Origin: Aquabacter sp040755535
GTDB lineage: Bacteria; Pseudomonadota; Alphaproteobacteria; Rhizobiales; Xanthobacteraceae
DNA length: 64,000 nt
Direction: 5' to 3'
Assembly: GCA_040755535.1 (NCBI GenBank)
Contig: JBFMAV010000004.1
Span: 45,833-109,832 of the forward strand
A program made the translations under genes and the position numbers. Positions within the stretch are counted from its first letter, which is position 1; each line of letters starts with the position of its first letter. The notes under the pieces are model-generated. The model worked only from the letters and a program-made list of their open reading frames with translations. It was not told the origin of the DNA and searched no databases. Shown here one piece after another: positions 1 through 10,797 of the stretch.

Positions 1-11
1 CCGGAGACCTG

Positions 12-650
12 ATGCCGCGTCCCTTCGATCTCAGCCTTTATCTGGTCACCGACCCGCGTCTCACCGCAGAGCGCGGCCTTCTGGAGACGGTGCGCGCTGC
101 GGTCGCCGGCGGCGTGACGCTGGTGCAGCTGCGCGACCCGGAGGCGAAGGGCCGCGCGCTCGCCGAACAGGCGCGCGCTCTGCTCGACCTGCTGCGCCCG
201 CTCGGCATCCCACTGCTGATCAATGACCGCGTGGATGTGGCGGTGGCGGTGGGGGCGGACGGCGTTCATCTCGGTCAGGACGATCTCGCGCCCGCTGCCG
301 CCCGCGCGATGCTGGGGCCGGAGCGCATTCTCGGCCTCTCCGTGGGCACGCTGGAGGAATTGGCCGGCTCCGATCTGTCGGGCGTGGATTATCTCGGCAC
401 CGGTCCTGTGCGCGGCACCGGCACCAAGGCCGATGCGGGCGCGGCCATCGGGGTTGCGGGATTTGCGGCGGTGCGGGCGCGGGTGTCGCTGCCCATGGTC
501 GCCATTGGCGGCCTTGATCGCTCGGCCGTGCGGGATCTCATTCAGGCGGGCGCGGACGGCGTGGCCGTCGTGTCCGCCATCTGCGCGGCGCCGGACGTCC
601 AGTCCGCCGCCCGCGCGCTGCGGGAGGAAATCGTCTCCGCCCGCGCCTGA
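12..650 (+). CDS. thiE: Thiamine phosphate synthase
   Basis: This 212-residue TIM-barrel enzyme joins HMP pyrophosphate to the thiazole phosphate to give thiamine phosphate in the cytoplasm. Family motifs are visible: QLRD at 39-42, INDR at 70-73 followed by GADGVHLGQDD at 81-91, the phosphate-binding GTGPVRGTGTKA at 129-140, and AIGGLD at 164-169. The length is normal for ThiE. The ATG lies just after a GGAG at 3-6. No other thi gene is present, so this is either the end of an upstream thi operon or a lone gene. There is no sign of a TPP riboswitch in the 11 bases available upstream. Confidence 0.93.
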   Translation: MPRPFDLSLYLVTDPRLTAERGLLETVRAAVAGGVTLVQLRDPEAKGRALAEQARALLDLLRPLGIPLLINDRVDVAVAVGADGVHLGQDDLAPAAARAMLGPERILGLSVGTLEELAGSDLSGVDYLGTGPVRGTGTKADAGAAIGVAGFAAVRARVSLPMVAIGGLDRSAVRDLIQAGADGVAVVSAICAAPDVQSAARALREEIVSARA

Positions 651-725
651 CTTTCCGCGCGCCTCCGGCGCCAGACTGTGTGTGTTTCGCGTTGTCCAAG
701 GTCCAGACAGAGGGAGACCGACATC

Positions 726-2324
<1,599 letters not shown>

Positions 2325-2330
2325 TCGAGA

Positions 2331-2352
2331 GGGGCGGGCCGTGGCCCGCCCC
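2331..2352 (+). terminator. GC-rich hairpin after aceB
   Basis: GGGGCGGGCC and GGCCCGCCCC are separated by GT seven bases after the aceB stop codon. A tight GC stem like this can terminate or stabilise the mRNA end, but no T-run follows, so intrinsic termination is uncertain. Confidence 0.45.
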
Positions 2353-2466
2353 CTCGCCACGTCATATTACCTAACGTAAACTTTAACGAAATTTCATGCG
2401 CGCCCGCCCTTCCACCGTCACAGGCCCATGCTCATATGCGGCCCATTGATGGACCGGAGCGGACCC

Positions 2467-3282
2467 ATGACCCCCGACGAGCGTTCCCTGATTGACGGCC
2501 TGTTCGACCGCCTGGAGGGCGCGGCGGCGCAGCCGCGCGATGCCGATGCGGAGGCGCTGATCGCGCGGCGCGTCCAGCGCGCGCCCTATGCGCCCTATGC
2601 GCTCGCCCAGACCGTGCTGGTGCAGGACCACGCCCTTCAGCAGGCCGCCGCGCGTATCCAGGAGCTTGAGGAGCAACTGAGCCGTCAGACGCAGCCTGCC
2701 GCCGCCCCGGCCTCGTCGGGGAGCTTCCTCGGTGGTCTTCTCGGCGGGCGCGGCACGTCCGTCCCCTCCACCGGCAATCGGGGCATGGCGCTGCCCCAGC
2801 AGGGGAGCGGATATACCGCGCCCGGCTACCAGCCCTCCGCCAGTGGCTACACGTCCCCCGGCTTCAACCAGGGCGGCTATGCCCAGCCCCAGCCCCAGCC
2901 GCCCGCGGCCGGTCCCTGGGCGCAGCAGCGTTCCGGCTTCGGCGGCGGCGGCTTCCTTCAGGGCGCGCTGGCGACGGCGGCCGGCGTCGCGGGCGGCGCG
3001 CTCCTTTATGACGGCATCCGCAACATGATGTCCGGCGGCACTGGCCCCATCGCGGAGCAGGCGGCCCTCTTGGACCCCGGGCAGGCGGCCGGCGATCTTG
3101 GCCAGCAGGCGCAGGAGGCCCTCGGCGGCAATCCCTGGGGCGCGGGCGGGCAGGACACGTCCGCCCAGGATGCCGGCTTCGTCGATGACGGCTCGCAGGA
3201 CGCCTCGGTCCAGGATGCCAGCTACGGCAATGACGATGGCGGCTGGGACGCGGGCGGCGGCGACGATTCCAGCTGGACCTGA
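2467..3282 (+). CDS. DUF2076 family protein
   Basis: This 271-residue protein has the DUF2076 layout. An N-terminal conserved block (MTPDERSLIDGLFDRL at 1-16) is followed by a short helical, possibly coiled-coil stretch (AAARIQELEEQL). A Gly/Pro/Gln/Tyr-rich low-complexity middle follows, then a hydrophobic Gly/Ala patch (GALATAAGVAGGALLYDGI) and an acidic Asp/Ser/Gly/Trp tail. The family has been described as a predicted periplasmic sensor, but I see no signal peptide and the biochemical role is unknown. I chose ATG 2467 because GGAG lies seven bases upstream; an ATG at 2428 is also in frame. It stands alone between aceB and the convergent pdeM gene. Confidence 0.8.
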   Translation: MTPDERSLIDGLFDRLEGAAAQPRDADAEALIARRVQRAPYAPYALAQTVLVQDHALQQAAARIQELEEQLSRQTQPAAAPASSGSFLGGLLGGRGTSVPSTGNRGMALPQQGSGYTAPGYQPSASGYTSPGFNQGGYAQPQPQPPAAGPWAQQRSGFGGGGFLQGALATAAGVAGGALLYDGIRNMMSGGTGPIAEQAALLDPGQAAGDLGQQAQEALGGNPWGAGGQDTSAQDAGFVDDGSQDASVQDASYGNDDGGWDAGGGDDSSWT

Positions 3283-3296
3283 TGCGGGACGCTGAC

Positions 3297-3318
3297 CGCC
3301 CCGCCGCATGGCGGGGCG
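3297..3318. terminator. Shared hairpin between convergent genes
   Basis: A perfect 9-bp stem, CGCCCCGCC and GGCGGGGCG, with a GCAT loop lies between the stop of the DUF2076 gene (3282) and the stop of the convergent pdeM gene (3328). Its symmetry and position suit a bidirectional terminator, although there is no clear T-run on either side. Confidence 0.5.
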
Positions 3319-3327
3319 TGGTCCGTC

Positions 3328-4029
3328 TCAGTCCATGATGCAGGCGCGCACCGTCACCCGATAGGTGCGCTCCCGCCCCAGCATGTGCGCCTCATAGGCG
3401 CCCCGGAACAGGCTGGCGAGCGCGGGATGGCGCACATTCAGCCCGCCCGCATAGGTGCCGATGGCCGGCAGAACCATGCGCTGGCCGTCGGTGGCGAAGC
3501 AGCGGCGGCGAATGGTCCGTCCGCGCACCGCGATCCGCGCGGCGGGATGGAGATGGCCCGCGACTTCCCCCGGCTCGCCCGCCGCTTGCGGCTCGTGGCG
3601 GAACACCAGCGGGCCGATGCGGGCCTCCACCGCCCAGTCGCCCTCCAGGAGCGGCGAGGGGGTGGGATCGTGATTTCCGGCGATCCAGATGAAAGAGCGC
3701 CCCGCCTGAAGGGCGCGCAGGCGGACGTGGGCCTCGCGGGTGAGCCGGGCGGCGCCGTCCCCGTCATGGAAGCTGTCGCCGAGCGCGATGAGCGTGCGCG
3801 GCCGCCAGCGCGTCACCATGGCCTCCAGCTGGGTCAGGGTGTCGGCGGTGTCGTAAGGGGGCAGCATGCGGCCCCGCCGTGCCAGGGATGAGCCCTTTTC
3901 CAGGTGCAGGTCAGCCACCGCGAGCAGCCCCTCGGCGGGCCAGAACAGCCCGCCGGCGGGATCAAGCAGCACCTCGGCGCCGCGCAGCGCCAGGATCGGA
4001 TGCGGAACGGAATCGGAACGCGCGAGCAT
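3328..4029 (-). CDS. pdeM: Ligase-associated DNA damage response endonuclease/phosphoesterase PdeM
   Basis: This 233-residue calcineurin-like metallophosphoesterase has the full metal-binding set: DLHLEKG (D40, H42), GDSFHDG (D85), GNHD (119-121), H145 and GHLH (159, 161). The arrangement matches PdeM, the phosphoesterase usually encoded with an ATP-dependent DNA ligase, an exonuclease and an Lhr-like helicase. A matching DEXH helicase is on the same strand 2.9 kb away, separated by a flavin oxidoreductase and a permease. Neither the ligase nor the exonuclease is in the window. The physiological substrate is not settled; a role in DNA repair is inferred from gene association. Confidence 0.85.
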   Translation of the reverse strand: MLARSDSVPHPILALRGAEVLLDPAGGLFWPAEGLLAVADLHLEKGSSLARRGRMLPPYDTADTLTQLEAMVTRWRPRTLIALGDSFHDGDGAARLTREAHVRLRALQAGRSFIWIAGNHDPTPSPLLEGDWAVEARIGPLVFRHEPQAAGEPGEVAGHLHPAARIAVRGRTIRRRCFATDGQRMVLPAIGTYAGGLNVRHPALASLFRGAYEAHMLGRERTYRVTVRACIMD

Positions 4030-4074
4030 GTCCGGATATTGCCCATCCCATCGGCGGCGGCAAGCCGCCGTCGC

Positions 4075-5166
4075 TCATTTGAAAAGGTGGCGCAGGCCCG
4101 AGGGCTGGCACCGCAGATATTGGTTCGCGGCATGGACACTGTCGCCCAGCGCGGCCGCCGCGTGCCAGGGCCAGCGCGGATCGTACAAAATGCCGCGCGC
4201 CAGCGCGATGGCGTCCGCCTTGCCGGAGGTCAGGATCTCCTCCGCATGGGCCGGGTCGGTGATCAGCCCGACCGCGAGGGTCGGCAGTCCCGTCTCGGCG
4301 CGGATGCGGTCCGCGAAGGGCACCTGATAGCCCGGCGCGATGGTGATCTGCTGGTCGGCGGAAAGCCCGCCCGAGGAGACGTGGATCACATCCAGGCCGC
4401 GCGCCTTCAGTTCGCGGGCGAACACCACGCTCTGCTCCAGGTCCCAGCCGCCATCCACCCAATCGGTCGCGGAGATGCGCACGAAGACCGGCATGGCCTC
4501 GGGCAGCGCCGCGCGCACCGCCTCGAACACTTCCAGGGGGAAGCGCATGCGGTTCTCCAGCACGCCGCCATAGGAATCGGTGCGCACATTGGAGAGGGGG
4601 GAGAGGAACTGGTGCAGCAGATAGCCGTGGGCGGCATGGATCTCGACCATGTCGAAGCCGATCCGGGCCGCGCGCCGGGCGGTGTCCACGAAGGCGGCCT
4701 TCACCCGTTCCAGGCCATCGGCATCGAGCGCGAGCGGCGCGGGATCGGCGCCGTGGAAGGACAAAGCCGAGGGGGCGACCGGCACCCAGCCGCCATCCGC
4801 CGCCGCGATCCGTCCGCCGCCCTTCCAGGGATAATTCACCGACGCTTTTCGCCCCGCATGGGCGATCTGCACGCCGATGGGCATGGGCGACCAGGCCCGT
4901 ATCCGCCGCACCACGTCGGCGAGCGCGCTCTCCGTCTCGTCGGACCAGAGGCCGAGGTCCCAGGGCGAGATGCGCCCTTCCGGCTCCACCGCTGTCGCTT
5001 CGAGGATCAGCAGGCCCGCGCCCGACTGGGCGAGATTGCCCAGATGCATCAGGTGCCAGTCGGAGGCGATGCCGTCGCGCGCCGAATATTGGCACATGGG
5101 CGCGATGACGATGCGGTTGTCCAGGGTGAGGCCGCGCAAGGACCAGGGCGTGAACAAGGCGGACAT
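4075..5166 (-). CDS. NADH:flavin oxidoreductase, Old Yellow Enzyme (YqjM-like)
   Basis: This 363-residue FMN TIM-barrel enzyme reduces activated C=C bonds using NAD(P)H. It belongs to the YqjM-type class: IAPMCQYSA places a Cys at 25 and a Tyr at 27 over the flavin, and EIHAAHGYLLHQFLSP supplies the substrate-binding His pair (H177, H180). The C-terminal FMN phosphate site appears as LAVGLIT followed by ALARGILYDPRW. I start at the second Met (MSALFTPWSLRG), which has GGGGA upstream; an ATG at 5220 would add 18 non-conserved residues. It lies between pdeM and an amino acid permease on the same strand. The natural substrate cannot be read from the sequence. Confidence 0.88.
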   Translation of the reverse strand: MSALFTPWSLRGLTLDNRIVIAPMCQYSARDGIASDWHLMHLGNLAQSGAGLLILEATAVEPEGRISPWDLGLWSDETESALADVVRRIRAWSPMPIGVQIAHAGRKASVNYPWKGGGRIAAADGGWVPVAPSALSFHGADPAPLALDADGLERVKAAFVDTARRAARIGFDMVEIHAAHGYLLHQFLSPLSNVRTDSYGGVLENRMRFPLEVFEAVRAALPEAMPVFVRISATDWVDGGWDLEQSVVFARELKARGLDVIHVSSGGLSADQQITIAPGYQVPFADRIRAETGLPTLAVGLITDPAHAEEILTSGKADAIALARGILYDPRWPWHAAAALGDSVHAANQYLRCQPSGLRHLFK

Positions 5167-5286
5167 GAGGGGTTCCCCGTAAGTGCACAGGGACAATAAG
5201 GCGCCCTTCGCGTCTGGCAAGTCGGGGACGGGTGTCGTGCCCCGCCCCTCACGCAGCCCTGATGCGCGCCGGCGCTCCCGCTGCGT

Positions 5287-6795
5287 TCAGCCCTCGCCGT
5301 CGCGCTTGCCCTCCAGGATGCGCTGGGTGAGCACCACGGAGGGCACGACCGGCGTCATGGGGTGGGTCTTGCGCAGCAGATGCCATCCGCCCCACAGCAG
5401 GAAGGCGAGGATGGGAATGGAGGCGATGGTGAAGGTGCCGTTGGGATAATCCAGCGCCATCATCACCAGCACGCCCGCGAGAAACGCGAGGGTGAGATAG
5501 GAGGTGAAGGGCGCGAACGGCATGCGGAAAGTCACCGGCGCCGCCTCGCCCCGGTTGATGGCCTGCCTCAGCTTGATCTGGCACACCAGGATGAAGGCCC
5601 AGGTGGAGATGATGCCGAGCGAGGCGATGTTGAGCACGATCTCGAACACCCGCGAGGGCACGAGATAGTTCAGCACCACGCCCACCGCATAGATGGAGAC
5701 GGTCACCATGATGCCGGCGAACGGCACGGAATGGGAGTTGAGCTTGGCGAGCAGCGGCGGCGCCGAGCCGCCCATGGCCAGCGAGCGCAGCACGCGGCCC
5801 GTGGAATAGAGCCCGGAATTCAGGCTGGAGAGGGCGGCGGTGAGCACCACGATGTTCATCACCGTGCCGATGCCGGGCACGCCCAGCGCCGTGAAGAAGG
5901 TGACGAACGGGCTCTCCTTGGCGCTGTACACGCTCCAGGGCAGCAGGCAGACCAGCAGCACCACGGAGCCCACATAGAACAGCGCGATGCGCCAGATGAC
6001 GCCGTTGATGGCGCGCGGCAGCACGGTCTTGGCGTCCTGGCATTCGCCGGAGGCGATGCCGATCAGCTCGATGCCCGCATAGGCGAACACCACGCCCTGC
6101 ACCAGCACCAAAGCGGGCAGGATGCCATGGGGAAAGAAGCCGCCATTCTCGGTGATGAGATGGAAGCCGGTGGGATGGCCCGCCACCTGATGGCCGGTAC
6201 CCAGGATCAGCGTTCCGATGATCAGGAACAGCGTGAGCGCCGCCACCTTGATGAGGGCGAACCAGAATTCCATCTCGCCGAAATACTTGACATTGATGAG
6301 GTTCAGCGCCGTCACCAGGCACATGGCGATGAAGGCGAAGACCCATTGCGGCACGTCGGCGAAGGTGCCCCAATATTGCATGTAGAGCGCGACCGCCGTG
6401 CAATCGACGATGCCGGTCATGGCCCAGTTCAGGAAGTACATCCAGCCGGCCACATAGGAGGCCCGCTCACCCAGAAATTCGCGGGCATAGGACACGAAGC
6501 TGCCGCTGCTCGGCCGGTGCATCACCAGTTCGCCCAGCGCCCGCAGGATCATGAAGGCGAAGAAACCGCACACCAGATAGACGATGGCGAGCGAGGGGCC
6601 GGCTTGCTCCAGCCGGCTGCCGGCACCGAGGAACAGGCCGGTGCCGATGGCCCCGCCAATGGCGATCATCTGAACCTGGCGGCGCCCGAGGCCCTGGTGG
6701 AGCCCATCATCGTGCGAGGCCAGCCACGCCTTCTTGTCGAAGGCGCTGACGTCGATGTTTTCGTCCGGAGACAGGTCGTCCGCCGCGCTCGTCAT
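5287..6795 (-). CDS. Amino acid permease, APC superfamily (AnsP/LysP-type)
   Basis: This inner-membrane transporter of 502 residues has about 12 hydrophobic segments and a hydrophilic 40-residue N terminus. The AAT-family signature AIGGAIGTGLFLGAGSRLEQAGPS opens TM1, followed by the conserved ALGELVMHRPSSGSF loop and VFAYAGIELIGIASGE in TM6. The sequence most resembles asparagine, GABA and proline-type permeases, but the substrate is an inference. It is flanked on the same strand by the Old Yellow Enzyme gene (121 bp downstream) and the DEXH helicase gene (145 bp upstream), so it probably has its own promoter. Confidence 0.85.
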   Translation of the reverse strand: MTSAADDLSPDENIDVSAFDKKAWLASHDDGLHQGLGRRQVQMIAIGGAIGTGLFLGAGSRLEQAGPSLAIVYLVCGFFAFMILRALGELVMHRPSSGSFVSYAREFLGERASYVAGWMYFLNWAMTGIVDCTAVALYMQYWGTFADVPQWVFAFIAMCLVTALNLINVKYFGEMEFWFALIKVAALTLFLIIGTLILGTGHQVAGHPTGFHLITENGGFFPHGILPALVLVQGVVFAYAGIELIGIASGECQDAKTVLPRAINGVIWRIALFYVGSVVLLVCLLPWSVYSAKESPFVTFFTALGVPGIGTVMNIVVLTAALSSLNSGLYSTGRVLRSLAMGGSAPPLLAKLNSHSVPFAGIMVTVSIYAVGVVLNYLVPSRVFEIVLNIASLGIISTWAFILVCQIKLRQAINRGEAAPVTFRMPFAPFTSYLTLAFLAGVLVMMALDYPNGTFTIASIPILAFLLWGGWHLLRKTHPMTPVVPSVVLTQRILEGKRDGEG

Positions 6796-6940
6796 ATAAA
6801 AACGTCCCCCTGCAACGCTCTACGCCGCCCGAACGCCTCTGGTCGCCATGGACCCCGCGCCCGGCCGTGTCAGCATGCGATCAGGCAAGGATTGCGCCAA
6901 GCATTTTATTTCTCGGCTAAAAAGATCGCCGGGTCAGGCG

Positions 6941-9577
6941 CTAGCCCATGGCCTCCGCCACCAATTGGTCCTCGGCTTCCGCCAGCAGATCCTCGGTCGT
7001 GTCTGCGGACGCAATGGTTTCCCGGCCGATTTCCAGCAGGACCGGGACCGACAACGGCGATACGCGCGCGAGCGGCTGATGCACGATATGTCCCCGGATG
7101 CGCGCCAGAAGGTCGGAAAGCCGGCGCACGTCCAGCAGCCCCGTCGCGGCGTCGGCGCGTGCCGCTTTCAGCAGCATATGGTCGGGTTCATGGCGCCGCA
7201 GCACGTCATAGACGAGATCGGTGGAGATGGTGACCTGCCGCTTGGTTTTCTCCTTGCCGGGAAAGCGCCGCTCGATCAGGCCGGCAATGACGGCGCAGGT
7301 GCGGAAGGTGCGCTTCATGAGCACGCTCTCGTCCAGCCACGCCTCCAGGTCGTCGCCCAGCATGTCCGCGTCGAACAGGGCATCGAGGGAGAGCCGCCCG
7401 TCCTTCGCCGCCGCCCCCATGTCGCCGGCGGCATAGATGGCGATGGCATAGTCGTTGGCGACGAAGCCGAGCGGCTTGAGCCGCGCCCGATCGAGGCGGC
7501 GGGTCAGCAGCATGCCGAGCGTCTGGTGCGCGAGGCGCCCTTCGAAGGGATAGCAGACCAGATAATAGCGCCCGGCGCGGGCGAAGGTTTCCACCAGCAG
7601 GTCGGAACGGCCCGGCAGGCGCGAGCGCGCTTTCTGCAATTCGAGCCAGTCACGCACCTGGCCCGGCAGGCTCGCCCAGCGGTCCGGCTGCGAGAGCAGC
7701 GCGCGCACCCCCGCCGCGAGGAAGGTGGAGAGCGGAAACTTCCCCCCGTCATAAGAGGGCACCTTGGGCTCGGTGGCGGCGGTGCGGGACACATAGATCT
7801 CGTCCTCCACCATGGCGTCGTAGCGCAGGATCTCGCCCGCGAAGACGAAGGTGTCGCCCGGCACCATGGTCTCGACGAAATATTCCTCCACCTCCCCCAG
7901 CACCTTGCCCCCATAGCGCGGTCGCCCGGCGACCCCGCCGCGCGCCGCGCCGCGCGCGGAGACGAGGCGCACCTTGATCATGGTGGCCTCGACGATGGTG
8001 CCCACATTCATGCGGTAGGATTGGGCGATGGCGGGGTTCGCCACGCGCCATAGCCCGTCCTTGGTGCGGCGGATCTTGGCGAACCGCTCATAGGCGCGCA
8101 GCGCGTAGCCGCCGGTCGCGACGAAATCCACCACCCGCGCGAAATCCTCCGCGTCGAGATGGCGGTAGGGCGCGGCTGATCGCACCTCCGCCAGCAAACC
8201 CTCCTGGGAGAAGGGCGCCGCGCAGGCCATGCCGAGCACATGCTGGGCCAGCACATCGAGGGCGCCGGTGCGCTCGGGCGGGGTGTCCTGCGCCCCGACG
8301 CGCACCGCCTCCAAGGCGGCCCGGCATTCCAGCACCTCGAACCGGTTGGCCGGGACGAGGACCGCATGGGAGCTTTCGTCCAGCCGGTGATTGGCGCGGC
8401 CGATGCGCTGCATGAGGCGCGAGGAACCCTTGGGCGCGCCCACATTGATCACCTGGTCCACATCGCCCCAATCAATGCCGAGATCGAGCGAGGAGGTGCA
8501 GACCACGGCTTTCAGCCGGCCCGCCGCCATGGCGCTTTCCACGCGCCGGCGCTGCTCCACGTCCAGCGAGCCGTGATGCAGGGCGATGGGCAGATTGTCG
8601 TCATTGATGCGCCAGAGTTCCTGGAACAGGAATTCCGCCTGCCAGCGGGTATTCACGAAGACGAGGCTCATGCGCCGCGCCTTCAGCAGCCCATAGACCT
8701 CCGGCAAGGCGTGCAGGGCGGTGTGGGTCGCCCAGGGCATCTTGGCCCGGCTGTCGAGAATGGACAGGTCCGGCGCCGCCCCGCCCTGCGCCACGACGAG
8801 AGAGGCACGGCGATCCTCGCCCTCGGCCTGCGCCACCAGATAGCGCCGCAGATCGTCCGGCTCGGCCACCGTGGCGGAAAGGCCCACCGCCTGGAGGCCC
8901 GGCGCGATGGCGCGCAGGCGTGCCAGGGCCAGCGCGAGCAAGTCGCCGCGCTTGGACGTCACGAGGGCATGGAGTTCATCCAGGACCACCCGCCGCAGGC
9001 CGGCGAACAGATGCTCCCCATCCTTGGAGGCGAGCAGCAAGGAGAGCTGTTCCGGCGTGGTGAGCAGGATGTCGGGCGGGTCGCGTCTTTGGCGCTGGCG
9101 GCGGGAGGTCGGCGTGTCGCCCGTTCGGGTCTCGACGCGGATTTTCAGCCCCATTTCCCCGATGGGAGCCTCCAAATTGCGCGCGATATCCACCGCCAGG
9201 GCTTTCAGCGGCGAAATATAAAGCGTGTGCAGGGGCGAAACGGGCGCGGGGGGCGCCCGCCCCGCTGCCTCCGCCTTGCGCTTCGGCTTTGTGCCCGCGC
9301 TCAGTTCCACCAGGCTCGGGAGGAAACCGGCCAGCGTCTTGCCCGCGCCGGTGGGGGCGATGAGCAGGGCGGAGCGCCCGGCCCGCGCCTCGGCCAGCAG
9401 ATCCAGCTGATGCGCGCGCGGCGCCCATCCGCGCGCGGCGAACCAGTCGAGGAAAAGGGGAGGCAGGGCGCGCGCGCCCTCAAAATCGGTGTCCGGCACG
9501 GAGCTTAAGGTAATGCGCCTGTGTCCCGAGTGCGATGGGCGCGCGGCGACGTTCGGCCTTAATCGGGCGTCAACCAA
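6941..9577 (-). CDS. Ligase-associated DNA damage response DEXH-box helicase (Lhr-like)
   Basis: This is a superfamily 2 helicase of about 850-880 residues. Walker A (IAPTGAGKT) is near 73-81, the DEXH box is DELH at 200-203, and motif VI is QRIGRANHR. A long winged-helix and Lhr-core region follows, as in the bacterial Lhr2-type helicases linked to LigD/PdeM gene sets. The annotated ATG at 9577 gives 26 poorly conserved residues; a GTG at 9499 (VPDTDFEG) is an equally plausible start with a closer fit to the family. It is divergent from ftsW with only 47 bp between starts if 9577 is used. Confidence 0.88.
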   Translation of the reverse strand: MVDARLRPNVAARPSHSGHRRITLSSVPDTDFEGARALPPLFLDWFAARGWAPRAHQLDLLAEARAGRSALLIAPTGAGKTLAGFLPSLVELSAGTKPKRKAEAAGRAPPAPVSPLHTLYISPLKALAVDIARNLEAPIGEMGLKIRVETRTGDTPTSRRQRQRRDPPDILLTTPEQLSLLLASKDGEHLFAGLRRVVLDELHALVTSKRGDLLALALARLRAIAPGLQAVGLSATVAEPDDLRRYLVAQAEGEDRRASLVVAQGGAAPDLSILDSRAKMPWATHTALHALPEVYGLLKARRMSLVFVNTRWQAEFLFQELWRINDDNLPIALHHGSLDVEQRRRVESAMAAGRLKAVVCTSSLDLGIDWGDVDQVINVGAPKGSSRLMQRIGRANHRLDESSHAVLVPANRFEVLECRAALEAVRVGAQDTPPERTGALDVLAQHVLGMACAAPFSQEGLLAEVRSAAPYRHLDAEDFARVVDFVATGGYALRAYERFAKIRRTKDGLWRVANPAIAQSYRMNVGTIVEATMIKVRLVSARGAARGGVAGRPRYGGKVLGEVEEYFVETMVPGDTFVFAGEILRYDAMVEDEIYVSRTAATEPKVPSYDGGKFPLSTFLAAGVRALLSQPDRWASLPGQVRDWLELQKARSRLPGRSDLLVETFARAGRYYLVCYPFEGRLAHQTLGMLLTRRLDRARLKPLGFVANDYAIAIYAAGDMGAAAKDGRLSLDALFDADMLGDDLEAWLDESVLMKRTFRTCAVIAGLIERRFPGKEKTKRQVTISTDLVYDVLRRHEPDHMLLKAARADAATGLLDVRRLSDLLARIRGHIVHQPLARVSPLSVPVLLEIGRETIASADTTEDLLAEAEDQLVAEAMG

Positions 9578-9624
9578 GCTCGGCCATCCTGCGCCCTTGA
9601 AACCTTGCCCGGGAGTTCTGGCCC

Positions 9625-10797
9625 ATGATGTCGCGCGCCGACCGCACCGTGCTGAGCGAATGGTGGTGGACGGTCGATCGCCTGCTGCTGGGCAGCCTGT
9701 TCGTGCTGATGATGATCGGCATCGTGCTGTGCCTTGCGGCGAGCCCGCCCATCGCCGCGCGCCTCGGCATTCCCGACCCGTTCCACTTCGTGCAGCGCCA
9801 GGTTCTGTTCCTGATCCCGGCCGCCGCCGTCATGCTCTTCACCTCCTTCCTGTCGCCCCGCACCATCCGGCGGGTGTGCATGGTGATCTTCCTGCTGTTC
9901 TGGGTGCTGCTGTTCGCCACCCTGGTCATCGGCCCGGAAGTGAAGGGCGCGCGCCGCTGGCTGATGATCGCCGGCATCACCCTCCAGCCCTCCGAATTCA
10001 TCAAGCCCGCCTTCGTGGTGCTGGCCTCCTGGCTGTTCGCCGAAAGCGGCCGGCGGCCGGAAATGCCGGCCCAGTTGCTCGCCATCGGTCTGCTCGGCGC
10101 CGTGGTCCTGCCGCTGGTGCTGCAGCCCGACTTCGGCCAGACCATGCTGATCTGCCTCGTGTGGGGCGCGCTGTTCTTCCTCGCGGGCCTGCGCTGGATC
10201 TGGATGGTGGGGCTGATCGGCTTCGGCCTCGGGGGTGCGGTGCTCGCCTATAATGTGGTGCCGCACGTGCGAAAGCGGATCGACCGCTTCCTCGATCCCG
10301 CCACCGGCGACACCTACCAGATCGACACCGCGCTCCAGAGCTTCGCCCATGGCGGCTGGTTCGGACAGGGGCCGGGCGAGGGCACGGTGAAGCGCATCCT
10401 GCCCGACGGCCACACCGACTTCATCTTCGCCGTGGCGGCGGAGGAGTTCGGCGTCATCCTGTGCCTGATCCTCCTCTCCTTGTTCGCCTTCATCATCATC
10501 CGCAGCCTCACCCGGGCGCTGGACGAGCAGGACCCCTTCGCGCGCTTCGCCGCCAGCGGGCTCGCGCTGCTGTTCGGCCTCCAGGCCTCCATCAATATGA
10601 TGGTGAACGTGCATCTCATGCCCGCCAAGGGCATGACTCTGCCCTTCATCTCCTATGGCGGCTCCTCGCTGATCTCGCTCGCCTTCGGCATGGGCATGCT
10701 GCTCGCCTTCTCCCGCCGCCGCCCCGGCGCGGTCGCGCTGGCGGCCCTGAGCGCCCCGCCGCCCGAGCCGCGCGGGGGAGCGGCGCATCCGGCATGA
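9625..10797 (+). CDS. ftsW: Peptidoglycan glycosyltransferase FtsW
   Basis: FtsW is the SEDS-family glycosyltransferase that polymerises lipid II at the septum with FtsI. The 390-residue product has about 10 membrane segments, the conserved HFVQRQ near the end of the first loop, GARRW and LQPSEFIKPAF, and the PDFGQT motif carrying the catalytic-region Asp. The C-terminal KGMTLPFISYGGSSL block is diagnostic of FtsW/RodA, and FtsW is chosen over RodA because murG follows. A GGGAG precedes the ATG. The stop overlaps the murG start as ATGA. It is the first gene of this part of the cluster; murD and mraY are not upstream here. Confidence 0.95.
   Translation: MMSRADRTVLSEWWWTVDRLLLGSLFVLMMIGIVLCLAASPPIAARLGIPDPFHFVQRQVLFLIPAAAVMLFTSFLSPRTIRRVCMVIFLLFWVLLFATLVIGPEVKGARRWLMIAGITLQPSEFIKPAFVVLASWLFAESGRRPEMPAQLLAIGLLGAVVLPLVLQPDFGQTMLICLVWGALFFLAGLRWIWMVGLIGFGLGGAVLAYNVVPHVRKRIDRFLDPATGDTYQIDTALQSFAHGGWFGQGPGEGTVKRILPDGHTDFIFAVAAEEFGVILCLILLSLFAFIIIRSLTRALDEQDPFARFAASGLALLFGLQASINMMVNVHLMPAKGMTLPFISYGGSSLISLAFGMGMLLAFSRRRPGAVALAALSAPPPEPRGGAAHPA

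Noticed and set aside
1..11. Possible TPP riboswitch before thiE
   Set aside because: Only 11 bases are available and they contain just a ribosome-binding site.
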